A stretch of DNA of 64,000 bases from Sedimentitalea xiamensis (GTDB lineage: Bacteria; Pseudomonadota; Alphaproteobacteria; Rhodobacterales; Rhodobacteraceae), in the NCBI RefSeq assembly GCF_030164465.1, contig NZ_JASNJE010000013.1, positions 1 through 64,000 on the forward strand. Reading direction: 5' to 3'. A program made the position numbers and the translations under genes. The notes below the pieces were generated by a model. That model worked only from the letters and a program-made list of their open reading frames with translations, did not search any database and was not told where the DNA came from. The first letter of the stretch is position 1. Every line of letters starts with the position of its first letter. Shown here piece after piece: positions 9,472 to 17,643 of the stretch.

Positions 9472-10275
9472 CTACGGATCGTTGATCCATGCCCGGACAC
9501 CGCCGGGCATCTTTGGGCGAAAATAGGCGATCATGCGGCCGTCAGGGCCAGACTTTGCGTCCGGTGTCCAGGGGGCAACGCCATGCAGGAGCAGCCTGTG
9601 CAGCAGGACCGCCTGCCCCGTCCGCACCGGCAAAGGCACCCGCACACAGGTGTCAAAGACCTGTTTGCGGGCGGCGACATAGGCGTCGGTCACATCGACC
9701 TCGGCCGGATCCCTCGACATGCCGTCCATCAACACGGCTTTTAGGGCATTGCGCATGATGGCGTGACTGCCCTCCCAGACGACCAGGGGCGCGGCATCGG
9801 GATCGGCGTCGGTGAGCGGAATTCCGAGAATGAAGGCATGCGGTTCACGCACATGGCGTCGCTTCTCGGGTCCGCTGGCGAGCACCCCGTCCAGATGCGC
9901 CGAATCCCGCCGTTCCCGGTAGCGGAACGCGGCCTCGCTTTCACCGCGGCGTGGCTGCGGATAGCCGGGATAGGTGACAGAGACCTGGGCACGATGCAGC
10001 GGCGGCATCGGCGCGATGTGACGCGTGATGAAATCGACCGCGCCGCCGCGCAGCGGACCGGAAGCGCCGACCCTGCCCTCGGCGTCGTTCGCCAGCGCGT
10101 CGACGCCCACGAACCACGTCCCGCCGCAATCCAGCCAGTGCGACAAGGCCGGGTCCGAAACGGCGCGCCGCGCCGCGGGAAGAGCATGGTTCACCCAATC
10201 CAGAAGCGCCGGATCGGTATCGAAACGCAACCAGCCTCTGGTCGCGAAGCGCTCCGCCGGTCTCGCGTCCGACAT
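9472..10275 (-). CDS. Phytanoyl-CoA dioxygenase-like Fe(II)/2-oxoglutarate oxygenase
   Basis: A 267-residue protein that looks like a cupin-fold non-haem iron dioxygenase. Candidate iron ligands are H127 and D129 (SAHLDG) and H231 (LLHGVAPW), with R247 or R253 as candidate 2-oxoglutarate contacts (GRMIAYFRP). The substrate cannot be inferred. It starts 3 bp after the dusA stop, so the two are probably cotranscribed, although no functional link is evident. Confidence 0.7.
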   Translation of the reverse strand: MSDARPAERFATRGWLRFDTDPALLDWVNHALPAARRAVSDPALSHWLDCGGTWFVGVDALANDAEGRVGASGPLRGGAVDFITRHIAPMPPLHRAQVSVTYPGYPQPRRGESEAAFRYRERRDSAHLDGVLASGPEKRRHVREPHAFILGIPLTDADPDAAPLVVWEGSHAIMRNALKAVLMDGMSRDPAEVDVTDAYVAARKQVFDTCVRVPLPVRTGQAVLLHRLLLHGVAPWTPDAKSGPDGRMIAYFRPKMPGGVRAWINDP

Positions 10276-10278
10276 CGG

Positions 10279-11301
10279 TCAGACCGCCTCCCGGTCCGAT
10301 GGCAGGGGCGCAACCATCGCCAGCGCCTCCTGCACGAGAGCGGAACCGGCACCGGGACGGTGCGCCCCTTCGGACAGCAGCCTGCGCCAGGCCCGCGCAC
10401 CGGGACGACCGGCGAAAAGCCCCAGCATGTGGCGCGTGACCTGGTGCAGCTTGCCGCCGCTGCCCAGATGCGCGTCGATGTAGGGCAACATCGCGCCCAC
10501 CGCCGCGACAGGATCGCTCGCATCGCCCTGCCCGAAGATCAACGGATCCGCGGCGCAGAGAATCGAGGCGGGATCGTGATAGGCGGCGCGACCGATCATC
10601 ACGCCGTCGAGCCCTTGCTCCAGAAAGGACCGCGCCTGACCGAGCGAGGTGATGCCGCCGTTGATCGACAGGTGCAGATCCGGGAACGCCTGTTTCATCC
10701 GTCGCACCAGATCGTAATCCAGCGGAGGAATGTCACGGTTCTCCTTCGGACTCAGCCCCTGCAACCATGCTTTGCGGGCGTGGATCGTGATCCGCCTGCA
10801 TCCGGCGTCCCGCATGCGCTCCAGAAACGCGGGCAGACAGGTATCCGGATCCTGGTCGTCCACGCCGATCCGGCATTTCACCGTGACCTCAACTTCCACG
10901 GCTTCGCGCATCGCGGCGACGCATTCCGCGACCAGCCCCGGCTCGAGCATCAGGACGGCCCCGAAGGCACCGGACTGGACCCGATCCGAGGGGCAGCCGA
11001 CATTGAGGTTGATTTCGTCGTATCCGGCCTGTGCCCCGATCCGAGCCGCCTCGGCCAGTTCCGCCGGATCGGAACCGCCCAGCTGAAGGGCAACGGGGTG
11101 TTCCTGCGGACTGAAGTCCAGCAAATGCAGGGCCCCGCCCCGCACCAGAGCAGGCGCCGTCACCATTTCGGTGTAGAGCAGCGTATTCCGGCTCAACAGG
11201 CGATGCAGGTATCGGCAATGACGATCCGTCCAGTCCATCATCGGGGCAACGGCAAGCCGAGAAGCGTTTGATACGTTAGGTTTTTTATTTTTTTCAATCA
11301 C
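10279..11301 (-). CDS. dusA: tRNA-dihydrouridine(20/20a) synthase DusA
   Basis: DusA reduces uridines 20 and 20a in the tRNA D-loop using FMN and NADPH. The 340-residue protein has the Dus signatures: SRLAVAPMMDWTDRHCR at the start, EINLNVGCPSDRVQ with the catalytic cysteine, and RITIHARKAWLQGLSPKEN. These last features mark the DusA subgroup. The start used is GTG at 11301 after AAAGGTG; the N-terminal dozen residues are lysine-rich and encoded by unusually A/T-rich codons, so the true start may be slightly further in. Confidence 0.93.
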   Translation of the reverse strand: MIEKNKKPNVSNASRLAVAPMMDWTDRHCRYLHRLLSRNTLLYTEMVTAPALVRGGALHLLDFSPQEHPVALQLGGSDPAELAEAARIGAQAGYDEINLNVGCPSDRVQSGAFGAVLMLEPGLVAECVAAMREAVEVEVTVKCRIGVDDQDPDTCLPAFLERMRDAGCRRITIHARKAWLQGLSPKENRDIPPLDYDLVRRMKQAFPDLHLSINGGITSLGQARSFLEQGLDGVMIGRAAYHDPASILCAADPLIFGQGDASDPVAAVGAMLPYIDAHLGSGGKLHQVTRHMLGLFAGRPGARAWRRLLSEGAHRPGAGSALVQEALAMVAPLPSDREAV

Positions 11302-11368
11302 TTACAAGCACCTTTAAGTCGTGCGATTTCCATTCGTTGCAGGCGAAATCCGGCGATTTTGACACTGG

Positions 11369-11409
11369 ATTTGGTCCTGTGGACCAAATAGAGTATCCGT
11401 GGACCAAAT
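11369..11409. promoter_or_regulatory. GGACCAAAT repeats upstream of the integrase gene
   Basis: A perfect 9-bp inverted repeat (ATTTGGTCC, 3-bp spacer, GGACCAAAT at 11369-11389) is followed by a third copy of the right half at 11401-11409. The two direct copies are 20 bp apart, about two helical turns. The last copy ends two bases before the GGAGG ribosome binding site. This looks like an operator or an integrase arm-type site. Confidence 0.5.
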
Positions 11410-11421
11410 CCGGAGGTCACC

Positions 11422-12486
11422 ATGGGTACGATCACCAAACGCAAAGACGGAAGTCATAGCTACAGGGCGCGCGTGCGCGTGATGCGCGAGGGTTCCGTCT
11501 ATCATGAGACGATGACATTTGACAGACGAGCCGCCGCTTCCACCTGGATGAAGAAGCGAGAGAGAGAACTCGCCAGGCCGGGCGCAATCGACGCGCTGAG
11601 CGCATCGGACCCACCATTGTCCAAAGCGATTGACCGCTATACGCAGGAAACCGTGAAGGAGATCGGTCGCACGAAGGCTCAGGTGCTCAAATCGATCAAG
11701 ACGCATCCGATCGCAGACCTGCCCTGCTCGACGATAAAATCCAAGGATATTATTGAGTTCCTCCAGTCCCTGACGGCACAACCGCAGACGGTCGGCAACT
11801 ATGCCAGCCATCTCGCATCCATATTCGCCATAGCGAGGCCAATGTGGGACTTCCAGTTGGACGATCGGGAAATGAGAGACGCAATCACTGTGGCACGGCG
11901 CATGGGCATCATCTCGCGCTCAGCCCAGAGAGACCGCAGACCGACTTTGGATGAACTCGACCGGCTGCTGGAGCATTTCATCGAACGCAGAAAAAAAGTG
12001 CCCCAGGCCATGCCGATGCACAAGGTCATCGTGTTCGCTCTTTTCTCGACGCGCCGGCAGGCTGAAATTACGCGGCTGACATGGGACGATTTCGAGGAAA
12101 AGCACAAGAGGGTGTTGGTTCGCGACATGAAGCATCCCGGCGAAAAGCTCGGCAACGATACCTGGGTCGATCTGCCCGAGGAGGCCATTCGCATCATCGA
12201 AAGCATGCCCCGGCGTAAGCAGGAGATATTCCCCTACTCTCCGGACGCGACAACCGCAAACTTCACCCGCGCCTGCAAGCTTCTTGGCATTGAGGACCTG
12301 CACTTTCATGACCTACGTCACGAAGGCATATCACGTCTGTTCGAGATGGGCTGGAACATACCCCATGTTGCGGCTGTCAGCGGGCATAGATCCTGGGTCA
12401 GCCTGAAGCGCTATGCGCATATCCGCGATTCTGGCGACAAATATGCAAAGTGGGACGGCCTGCAACTCGCGATTGACAACGACTGA
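11422..12486 (+). CDS. Tyrosine recombinase / site-specific integrase
   Basis: A 354-residue phage-type integrase. An N-terminal DNA-binding segment and SAM-like core-binding domain (to about residue 160) precede the catalytic domain. Catalytic residues visible are R211 or R212 (STRRQAEITRLTW), HDLRH at 296-300, GH at 321-322 and the nucleophile Y331 (LKRYAH). It has a strong GGAGG site. It lies between dusA and tRNA-Ser(UGA) and is the likely mobiliser of this small island, but I could not find a duplicated attachment core. Codon use is less GC-rich than in the flanking housekeeping genes, consistent with transfer. Confidence 0.9.
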   Translation: MGTITKRKDGSHSYRARVRVMREGSVYHETMTFDRRAAASTWMKKRERELARPGAIDALSASDPPLSKAIDRYTQETVKEIGRTKAQVLKSIKTHPIADLPCSTIKSKDIIEFLQSLTAQPQTVGNYASHLASIFAIARPMWDFQLDDREMRDAITVARRMGIISRSAQRDRRPTLDELDRLLEHFIERRKKVPQAMPMHKVIVFALFSTRRQAEITRLTWDDFEEKHKRVLVRDMKHPGEKLGNDTWVDLPEEAIRIIESMPRRKQEIFPYSPDATTANFTRACKLLGIEDLHFHDLRHEGISRLFEMGWNIPHVAAVSGHRSWVSLKRYAHIRDSGDKYAKWDGLQLAIDND

Positions 12487-12742
12487 GATCACCGCGGCGA
12501 AACGGTGCGGCGATGATCGCGGGCTGAGATGTAACCAATCGAAGACCGGTTAAGTCGGTCGACGCACAGCCCCGCTTCGGCAAGCAATGGCGTTTGCGGT
12601 GTGCTGTTCAAAGTCCACGGTGATGTGCGCAGCCGGAGGCGATGATCGAGCACCCGCCAACTGGATTTCAGGTGGCGCCTATCCATTCGACCTGCGTTTC
12701 AGCCATGGTGCCCTTCGATATCTTTACGCAGCACAGCGGGCA

Positions 12743-13174
12743 TCAGTCTTCTCCCCTCAGGGGATTGGTGATTTCCAAGCCGACAAAGTCTTTTTCATTG
12801 TCAGTGATTACCACGCAATCGTTCGCTCCAGCGACCGCCGCGATGATCATATCAAGTGCGCTACGGGGACGACCGGCAGCCTTGCCATCGGACATCAGGC
12901 GCGCCCAGATCAGTGCAGCCTTGTCATCGAAGGATAGAATACGACCGGCGAACAGTTCCTGCGGCCCTTCCGGCCCTTGGAACCAGGCTTCGAGCGCGTC
13001 ACGTTTTCTTCCACGTGGCTTTTCGAGTATGCCGCGCCAGATTTCAGCGATGGTAAGCGAGGCGACGAAGAGGTCATCGTCCTTCTGCCCTGCCCACCAT
13101 GCCAGAAGCGCATCCGATGGCTGCGGCTTGATGACGTTGCTGATGATATTTGTATCGAGCAGACAGCGCGTCAC
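12743..13174 (-). CDS. PIN-domain toxin, VapC type
   Basis: A 143-residue PIN nuclease of type II toxin-antitoxin systems, closest in look to the FitB/VapC group. The acidic metal-binding residues are in place: D7 (LLDTNI), E44 (TIAEIWRG), D108 (ALDMIIAA) and D125/D129 (TDNEKDF). Such toxins cleave specific tRNAs or other RNAs when not held by the antitoxin. Its start overlaps the upstream antitoxin gene by 4 bp, the usual coupling. It is part of the integrase/IS6 island. Confidence 0.88.
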   Translation of the reverse strand: MTRCLLDTNIISNVIKPQPSDALLAWWAGQKDDDLFVASLTIAEIWRGILEKPRGRKRDALEAWFQGPEGPQELFAGRILSFDDKAALIWARLMSDGKAAGRPRSALDMIIAAVAGANDCVVITDNEKDFVGLEITNPLRGED

Positions 13175-13473
13175 AGATCGACCCGACGCCCTTCTTCGCG
13201 CGAGCGCGACAGATCGAGATCGGCGCCGACCAGTGGCGATCGCCGGAGCGCGGACAAGATACTGCCAGCCTTGGGAGGTTCACCCGAAACCAGAGCCCTT
13301 ACGGTTTGCCGGGCCTGGTCCGCTTCCGGCCCCTCCTCGGCCAGCTGGCGGGCGAGTGAGCGGATCAATTCGCGGTCGGATTCCAGCGCAAGAACCTCAA
13401 AACGCTTGAAGCCGCGCTGCGTCAGACGCGCGCGGTAGCTCTCGATTGCTCTCTTCTGTGCGGTATTGCTCAT
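13171..13473 (-). CDS. Antitoxin partner of the VapC-type toxin
   Basis: A 100-residue hydrophilic, charged protein encoded immediately before the PIN toxin with a 4-bp overlap. Position and size indicate the cognate antitoxin, which would neutralise the toxin and repress the pair. The N-terminal half (YRARLTQRGFKRFEVLALESDRE-like) is compatible with a ribbon-helix-helix-type DNA-binding region. I could not assign it to a named antitoxin family. The ATG at 13473 is chosen; a longer frame to 13596 runs into the IS6 border. AT-rich sequence just upstream (TATAGATT on the minus strand) may hold the promoter. Confidence 0.75.
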   Translation of the reverse strand: MSNTAQKRAIESYRARLTQRGFKRFEVLALESDRELIRSLARQLAEEGPEADQARQTVRALVSGEPPKAGSILSALRRSPLVGADLDLSRSREEGRRVDL

Positions 13474-13575
13474 CGCGGGCCTCCAATCTATAACCTGACA
13501 TATAGCCGATAATAATCCCAGAATCAAGAAATGCCGGAGATGGGCATGGCCTTGAAGTAACGGGATGGACGGTGG

Positions 13576-14380
13576 TGTCAGACCGTTTCTAACCAATCTC
13601 AGTATTCGCCGAACTGCCGGAACTTATGCTGAACAAAGCTGGCGCCACTCGGCGAGGGCGGTGGCGCGGTTCAGCTTGAAGTTTTCTCGTGAATATAGGT
13701 GGCGTTCCTGATTGAAATGGTTGTGCACTGAGGAATGGACGGCGGCGAATTTCTGCAGACTTCGCATGCGCCGGAAGCGGAGCATTGCGCGTTCTCGTCG
13801 TCGAAATGGCAGGTGTGAATTCTCTGCGCGATTGTTGGCCCAGTGGCCGGTTTCCTGCCTGTTCGCCAAGCCGATGTCCTTCAACGCCGCGCCGTAAGAG
13901 CGCAGCAGATCCGTGACGAATGCATCTGGACAACCATGCTTACGCATTGCTTTCTTTAGGAATTTCAATGCAGCTTTCTTGTCCCGTGTCTTCGTGACGA
14001 AGCTTTCCAGAACCTCGCCCTCGTGATCAACGGCCCGCCAGAGATAGTGCCGTTCGCCATTTACCTTCACGAACATCTCGTCGAGGTGCCATCTCCATCG
14101 GCTGGATTGCAGCCTTTCGATCCGGCGCTTGCGGATCTCGGACGCGAACATCGGGCCGAAACGGTGCCACCAGAACCGGACGGTCTCGTGGCTGATTTCG
14201 ACGCCGCGCTCGTGCAGCAGATCCTCGACGTTGCGAAGCGACAGCGGAAATCGAACGTACAACATCACCGCAAGGCGGATGATTTCCGGGCTGCTGTGAA
14301 AGCCCTTGAAAGGGTGAGCTTTGGACATGGTCCGACGCTACGAGACCGCCCTGCCCGCCTCAAGCCAATTTGTTCTGACA
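13576..14380 (-). mobile_element. IS6-family insertion sequence (about 805 bp)
   Basis: The transposase gene is flanked by short imperfect inverted ends containing TGTCAGA (13576) and TCTGACA (ending 14380). The length fits the IS6 family. A remnant of the same 3' end, with the same 48-bp spacing to TGTCAGA, is present at 1227. Element borders are approximate. Confidence 0.7.
13624..14328 (-). CDS. IS6-family transposase
   Basis: A full-length 234-residue IS6 transposase that works by replicative transposition and cointegrate formation. Visible features are the N-terminal helix-turn-helix segment (SLRNVEDLLHERGVEISHE) and the DDE triad at D83 (WHLDEMFVKV), D140 (FVTDLLRSYG) and E169 (NNRAENSH). 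The C-terminus ends ALAEWRQLCSA. The gene is uninterrupted and likely functional. Confidence 0.92.
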   Translation of the reverse strand: MSKAHPFKGFHSSPEIIRLAVMLYVRFPLSLRNVEDLLHERGVEISHETVRFWWHRFGPMFASEIRKRRIERLQSSRWRWHLDEMFVKVNGERHYLWRAVDHEGEVLESFVTKTRDKKAALKFLKKAMRKHGCPDAFVTDLLRSYGAALKDIGLANRQETGHWANNRAENSHLPFRRRERAMLRFRRMRSLQKFAAVHSSVHNHFNQERHLYSRENFKLNRATALAEWRQLCSA

Positions 14381-14522
14381 AGGCCCACCTGAGACACCCG
14401 CCAATTTGACCCGGAAACTGAGGAGAAAGGTGCGTCTCCGACCGCGACCCCACCGCGCAACCGACGGAAATCACGCCGAAATTCGGCACAGTCTGGACAT
14501 GGGAAATAGAGACGATTGTCGG

Positions 14523-14612
14523 TGGCGGGGAGACAGGGATTCGAACCCTGGGGACGCTCTCACGCCCAACGGTTTTCAAGACCGCCGCATTCGACCACTC
14601 TGCCACCTCCCC
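14523..14612 (-). tRNA. tRNA-Ser (anticodon UGA)
   Basis: On the minus strand the sequence folds as a class II tRNA of 90 nt. The acceptor stem GGGGAGG pairs with TCTCCCC, the discriminator is G, and CCA is encoded (complement of 14523-14525). The anticodon loop CTTGAAA gives UGA, a long variable arm (TGGGCGTGAGAGCGTCCC) follows, and the T-arm carries GGTTCGAATCC. The 3' end points towards the integrase island, which is the usual orientation for an attachment site. Confidence 0.95.
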
Positions 14613-14859
14613 GCGGGATCCCGGACGGGATCGACGAAACCATGGTGCCGGCCCAATGTCGCTGCGCCGATTTAGGCGGACCGTGTCTTGCAGGCAAGCG
14701 AAAACCGAGGAAAACTTGCCCGCCGATCCGCACCGGACTTTTCATGCGGCGGAGGTCCGGCTAAGATGCGCGGCAAAAGCGCGGGACGTGTAGCAAGAAC
14801 GGCCGGACAACCGGCGGCAGAACGCCTCCTCGAGACGGCACACAGGCAAGGAACGTGAA

Positions 14860-15837
14860 ATGATCCGAAACTCAACCGGCCTTCGGCGATTGTCCAGCCT
14901 GACGGCGATGGCAGCCGTCCTTGGCTTGCTCGCGGCTTGCGAGGACGGCACGGGTTTTCTGAAACCGTCGGACACGGACGACTCCGCCGTGGCCGGAACC
15001 GGGAAAAAGGCCCGCCAGACGGGCGACGGCGTCGAAGCGCCCGACGTATTTCAAGTCACCGAAGCAGCCCTTTGGGATGGCCGCCCGTCGCTGGGCGGCG
15101 TCTGGGTCGCCCATCCGGACGTGACTGACCCCCAGCGCGTCATCATCCGCAACACGGCCAACGACACCTCGGTGATCGGCGCCCTTTTCCGGCGCGAACG
15201 CGACATCCCCGGCCCGCGCATCCAGGTGTCGTCGGACGCGGCCGAGGCGCTGTCGATGCTGGCGGGGGCGCCGGTTCAACTGAATGTAACCGCCCTTGTC
15301 CGCGAACCGGCGGAACCGGATGTCGAAAACGCCATTTCTGCCGAAGAAACCCCGTCTGCCGAGGAAACAGAACCGCATCGGACCGCCGCAACAGCGCCGA
15401 TCGCGACCTCGGTCGAAGCCGGCGAAACGGCGACCCCGGCAGAAATCGCATCCGAAACGCCGGAACCCGCGCGCAAGAACGGGTTCCGCTGGCCCTGGGC
15501 AAAGCCCAAACCGGCCGAAACGGCTCCGCTGGCAACGACCGCCGGCGTCACCGGCGCAGCGACCGTCGTGGCCAGCGAATTGCCTCCGGCGGCCGCTTCG
15601 GACCTGGACCAGCCTTTCATTCAGGTCGGCATCTTCGGCCAGGAAGACAATGCCGACCGCGCCGCGACGAAGATCCGCAATGCCGGGATGACTCCGACCG
15701 TCTATGAACGGGAGAGCGGTGGAAAGACGTTCTGGCGGGTTCTGGTCGGTCCGTCCCGAACGGAAGCCGAACAGGCCAGCCTTCTGAACAAGGTCCGGGA
15801 AACGGGTTTTCCCGACGCCTACACCGTAACCAACTGA
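14860..15837 (+). CDS. SPOR-domain lipoprotein
   Basis: A 325-residue envelope protein. A lipoprotein signal ends in the lipobox LLAAC (cysteine about residue 27). The middle is a proline/alanine/glutamate-rich linker (about 150-240), and the C-terminal 75 residues form a SPOR domain (FIQVGIFGQEDNADRAATKI to the end), which binds denuded peptidoglycan at division sites. It precedes dacC by 13 bp, fitting a role in peptidoglycan remodelling. AAGGAA precedes the ATG. Confidence 0.85.
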   Translation: MIRNSTGLRRLSSLTAMAAVLGLLAACEDGTGFLKPSDTDDSAVAGTGKKARQTGDGVEAPDVFQVTEAALWDGRPSLGGVWVAHPDVTDPQRVIIRNTANDTSVIGALFRRERDIPGPRIQVSSDAAEALSMLAGAPVQLNVTALVREPAEPDVENAISAEETPSAEETEPHRTAATAPIATSVEAGETATPAEIASETPEPARKNGFRWPWAKPKPAETAPLATTAGVTGAATVVASELPPAAASDLDQPFIQVGIFGQEDNADRAATKIRNAGMTPTVYERESGGKTFWRVLVGPSRTEAEQASLLNKVRETGFPDAYTVTN

Positions 15838-15850
15838 CAAAGGAGAAACC

Positions 15851-17014
15851 TTGGCAATGTCCGCATTCCGACGTTTTCTCGCAGCCTTGCTGTTCTGCCA
15901 CCTGCCGCTCACCGCGCAGGCCTTCGACACCACGGCCACCTCGGCCTTCGTCATTGACCAGACGACGGGCACCGTGTTGCTGGCCAAGAACGCCGACGAG
16001 CCGTTGCCGCCGGCGTCCATGTCCAAGCTGATGACGCTCTACATGCTGTTTGACGCGCTGCGCGACAACCGCGTCAGCCTTGGCGAACAGTTCAGCGTCT
16101 CCACCAGGGCCAAGAACATGGGCGGATCGACCATGTTTCTCAACGAACTGGACCGGCCAACCGCCGACGAGCTGATCCAGGGAATCATCGTTTCCTCGGG
16201 CAATGACGCGACGGTCGTCGTCGCCGAGGGCCTGGCCGGGTCCGAAGAGGCCTTTGCCCAGCAGATGACCGAAAAGGCCAAGCAACTGGGCATGACCCAC
16301 TCGACCTTCGCCAATGCCTCGGGCTGGCCCCATCCCTACCAGCGGATGAGCATGCGCGATCTCGGCATCCTCGCACAGCACCTGATCGAGGAATTTCCCG
16401 AGTTCTACCAGTATTTCCAGCAGACCGAATTCAACTACAAGGACCGCTCTCCGGCCAACCGGTTCAACCGCAACCCGCTTCTGGGGTTGGGCATCGGCGC
16501 GGACGGGCTGAAAACCGGCCACACGCAGGAAGCCGGCTATGGCCTCGTGGGGTCCGCGAAACAAGGCGACCGGCGGGTGATATTTGTGCTGTCCGGCCTG
16601 CCAAGTCAGGAGGCCCGGACGCAGGAATCCGAAGCCGTCGTTAACTGGTCGTTTCGCGACTTTGTCGAAAAGACAATCGCCGCCGCCGAAACCCCGATCG
16701 CCCAGGCCGATGTCTGGATGGGAGCACAACAATCGGTAGGTTTGGTGCCGCAGGAAGACGTGACCGTGCTGCTGCCGGCATTGAACGATGAAACGGTCCA
16801 GGCCGAGATCGTTTACCAGGGGCCCTTCGACGCGCCGATCCAGAAGGGCGACATGCTGGCCGAACTGGTCGTCAAGCCGGAAGGATTGCCCGAATTCCGC
16901 CGGCCGCTGGTGGCGGCGGAAGATGTTCCCAACGGCGGCTTCATGGTCAAGGTCAAGACCGCGGCCAGGCATCTGATCACCCGGTTCGCCAACGGTCCGT
17001 CGGAGGCGATGTGA
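15851..17014 (+). CDS. dacC: D-alanyl-D-alanine carboxypeptidase (PBP5/6 type)
   Basis: A class C low-molecular-weight penicillin-binding protein of 387 residues that trims the terminal D-alanine from peptidoglycan pentapeptides. It has a signal peptide (FLAALLFCHLPLTAQA), the serine nucleophile motif SMSK, SGN (VSSGND) and KTG (LKTGHT). A C-terminal beta domain and an amphipathic end (KTAARHLITRFANG) would anchor it to the membrane. The start is TTG at 15851, five bases after AGGAG; an ATG at 15857 is the alternative. Its stop overlaps the tmk start. Confidence 0.92.
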   Translation: MAMSAFRRFLAALLFCHLPLTAQAFDTTATSAFVIDQTTGTVLLAKNADEPLPPASMSKLMTLYMLFDALRDNRVSLGEQFSVSTRAKNMGGSTMFLNELDRPTADELIQGIIVSSGNDATVVVAEGLAGSEEAFAQQMTEKAKQLGMTHSTFANASGWPHPYQRMSMRDLGILAQHLIEEFPEFYQYFQQTEFNYKDRSPANRFNRNPLLGLGIGADGLKTGHTQEAGYGLVGSAKQGDRRVIFVLSGLPSQEARTQESEAVVNWSFRDFVEKTIAAAETPIAQADVWMGAQQSVGLVPQEDVTVLLPALNDETVQAEIVYQGPFDAPIQKGDMLAELVVKPEGLPEFRRPLVAAEDVPNGGFMVKVKTAARHLITRFANGPSEAM

Positions 17015-17643
17015 CAGGCGCATCCTCCGGCCGGTTCATCACCTTCGAAGGCATCGACGGATCGGGCAAGTCGACTCAGGCCCGGCTTCTGGCGCAGGCG
17101 CTGCGTGACGCTGGGCAGGACGTTGTGCTGACCCGTGAACCCGGCGGATCGCCCGGCGCGGAGGAAATCCGCCGGCTGGTGCTGGAAGGCGACCCGGACC
17201 GCTGGTCCGCGGAAACCGAAATCCTGCTGTTCACCGCCGCGCGCCGCGACCACATGGAACGGCTGATCCTGCCGGCGCTCACGGCTGGAAAGGTGGTGAT
17301 CTGCGACCGTTTCGCCGACAGCACACGCATGTATCAGGGCCTGTCGCGCGGCGATCTTCGGGCCCTCGTGGACACGCTGCACGATCTGATGATCGGGCGC
17401 GAACCCGACCTGACCCTGCTGATCGACATGGACCCGGCGCTTGGGCTTGAGCGCGCGCGCCAAAGGCAGGGCGCCGAAGAACGGTTCGAAGATTTCGGCC
17501 CGGAGCTGCAAAGCAGGATGCGTGCCGGGTTTCTCGCGCTGGCCCGCGAACACGCCGCCAGGTTCCGGGTAATCGACGGCAACCGAGCGATCGACGCCGT
17601 CGCCGCCGACGTGCTGGCCTGCGCCGCCCCTGCCCCGGCATGA
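17011..17643 (+). CDS. tmk: Thymidylate kinase
   Basis: Tmk phosphorylates dTMP to dTDP for DNA synthesis. The 210-residue protein has the P-loop FEGIDGSGKST, the DR(Y/F) motif in ICDRFADSTRMYQG and the TREPGGSPGAEE loop that contacts dTMP. The start is GTG at 17011 within the dacC stop region, preceded by GGAGG. The gene also overlaps holB by 4 bp, so it sits in a tightly coupled housekeeping operon. Confidence 0.96.
   Translation: MTGASSGRFITFEGIDGSGKSTQARLLAQALRDAGQDVVLTREPGGSPGAEEIRRLVLEGDPDRWSAETEILLFTAARRDHMERLILPALTAGKVVICDRFADSTRMYQGLSRGDLRALVDTLHDLMIGREPDLTLLIDMDPALGLERARQRQGAEERFEDFGPELQSRMRAGFLALAREHAARFRVIDGNRAIDAVAADVLACAAPAPA

Noticed and set aside
11300-11421. Attachment site duplicate of tRNA-Ser near the integrase
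   Set aside because: I compared the tRNA 3' end with this stretch and saw no matching core.
12487-12742. Possible transposase remnant between integrase and VapC genes
   Set aside because: The minus-strand reading is vaguely transposase-like but I could not match any family pattern; treated as empty.
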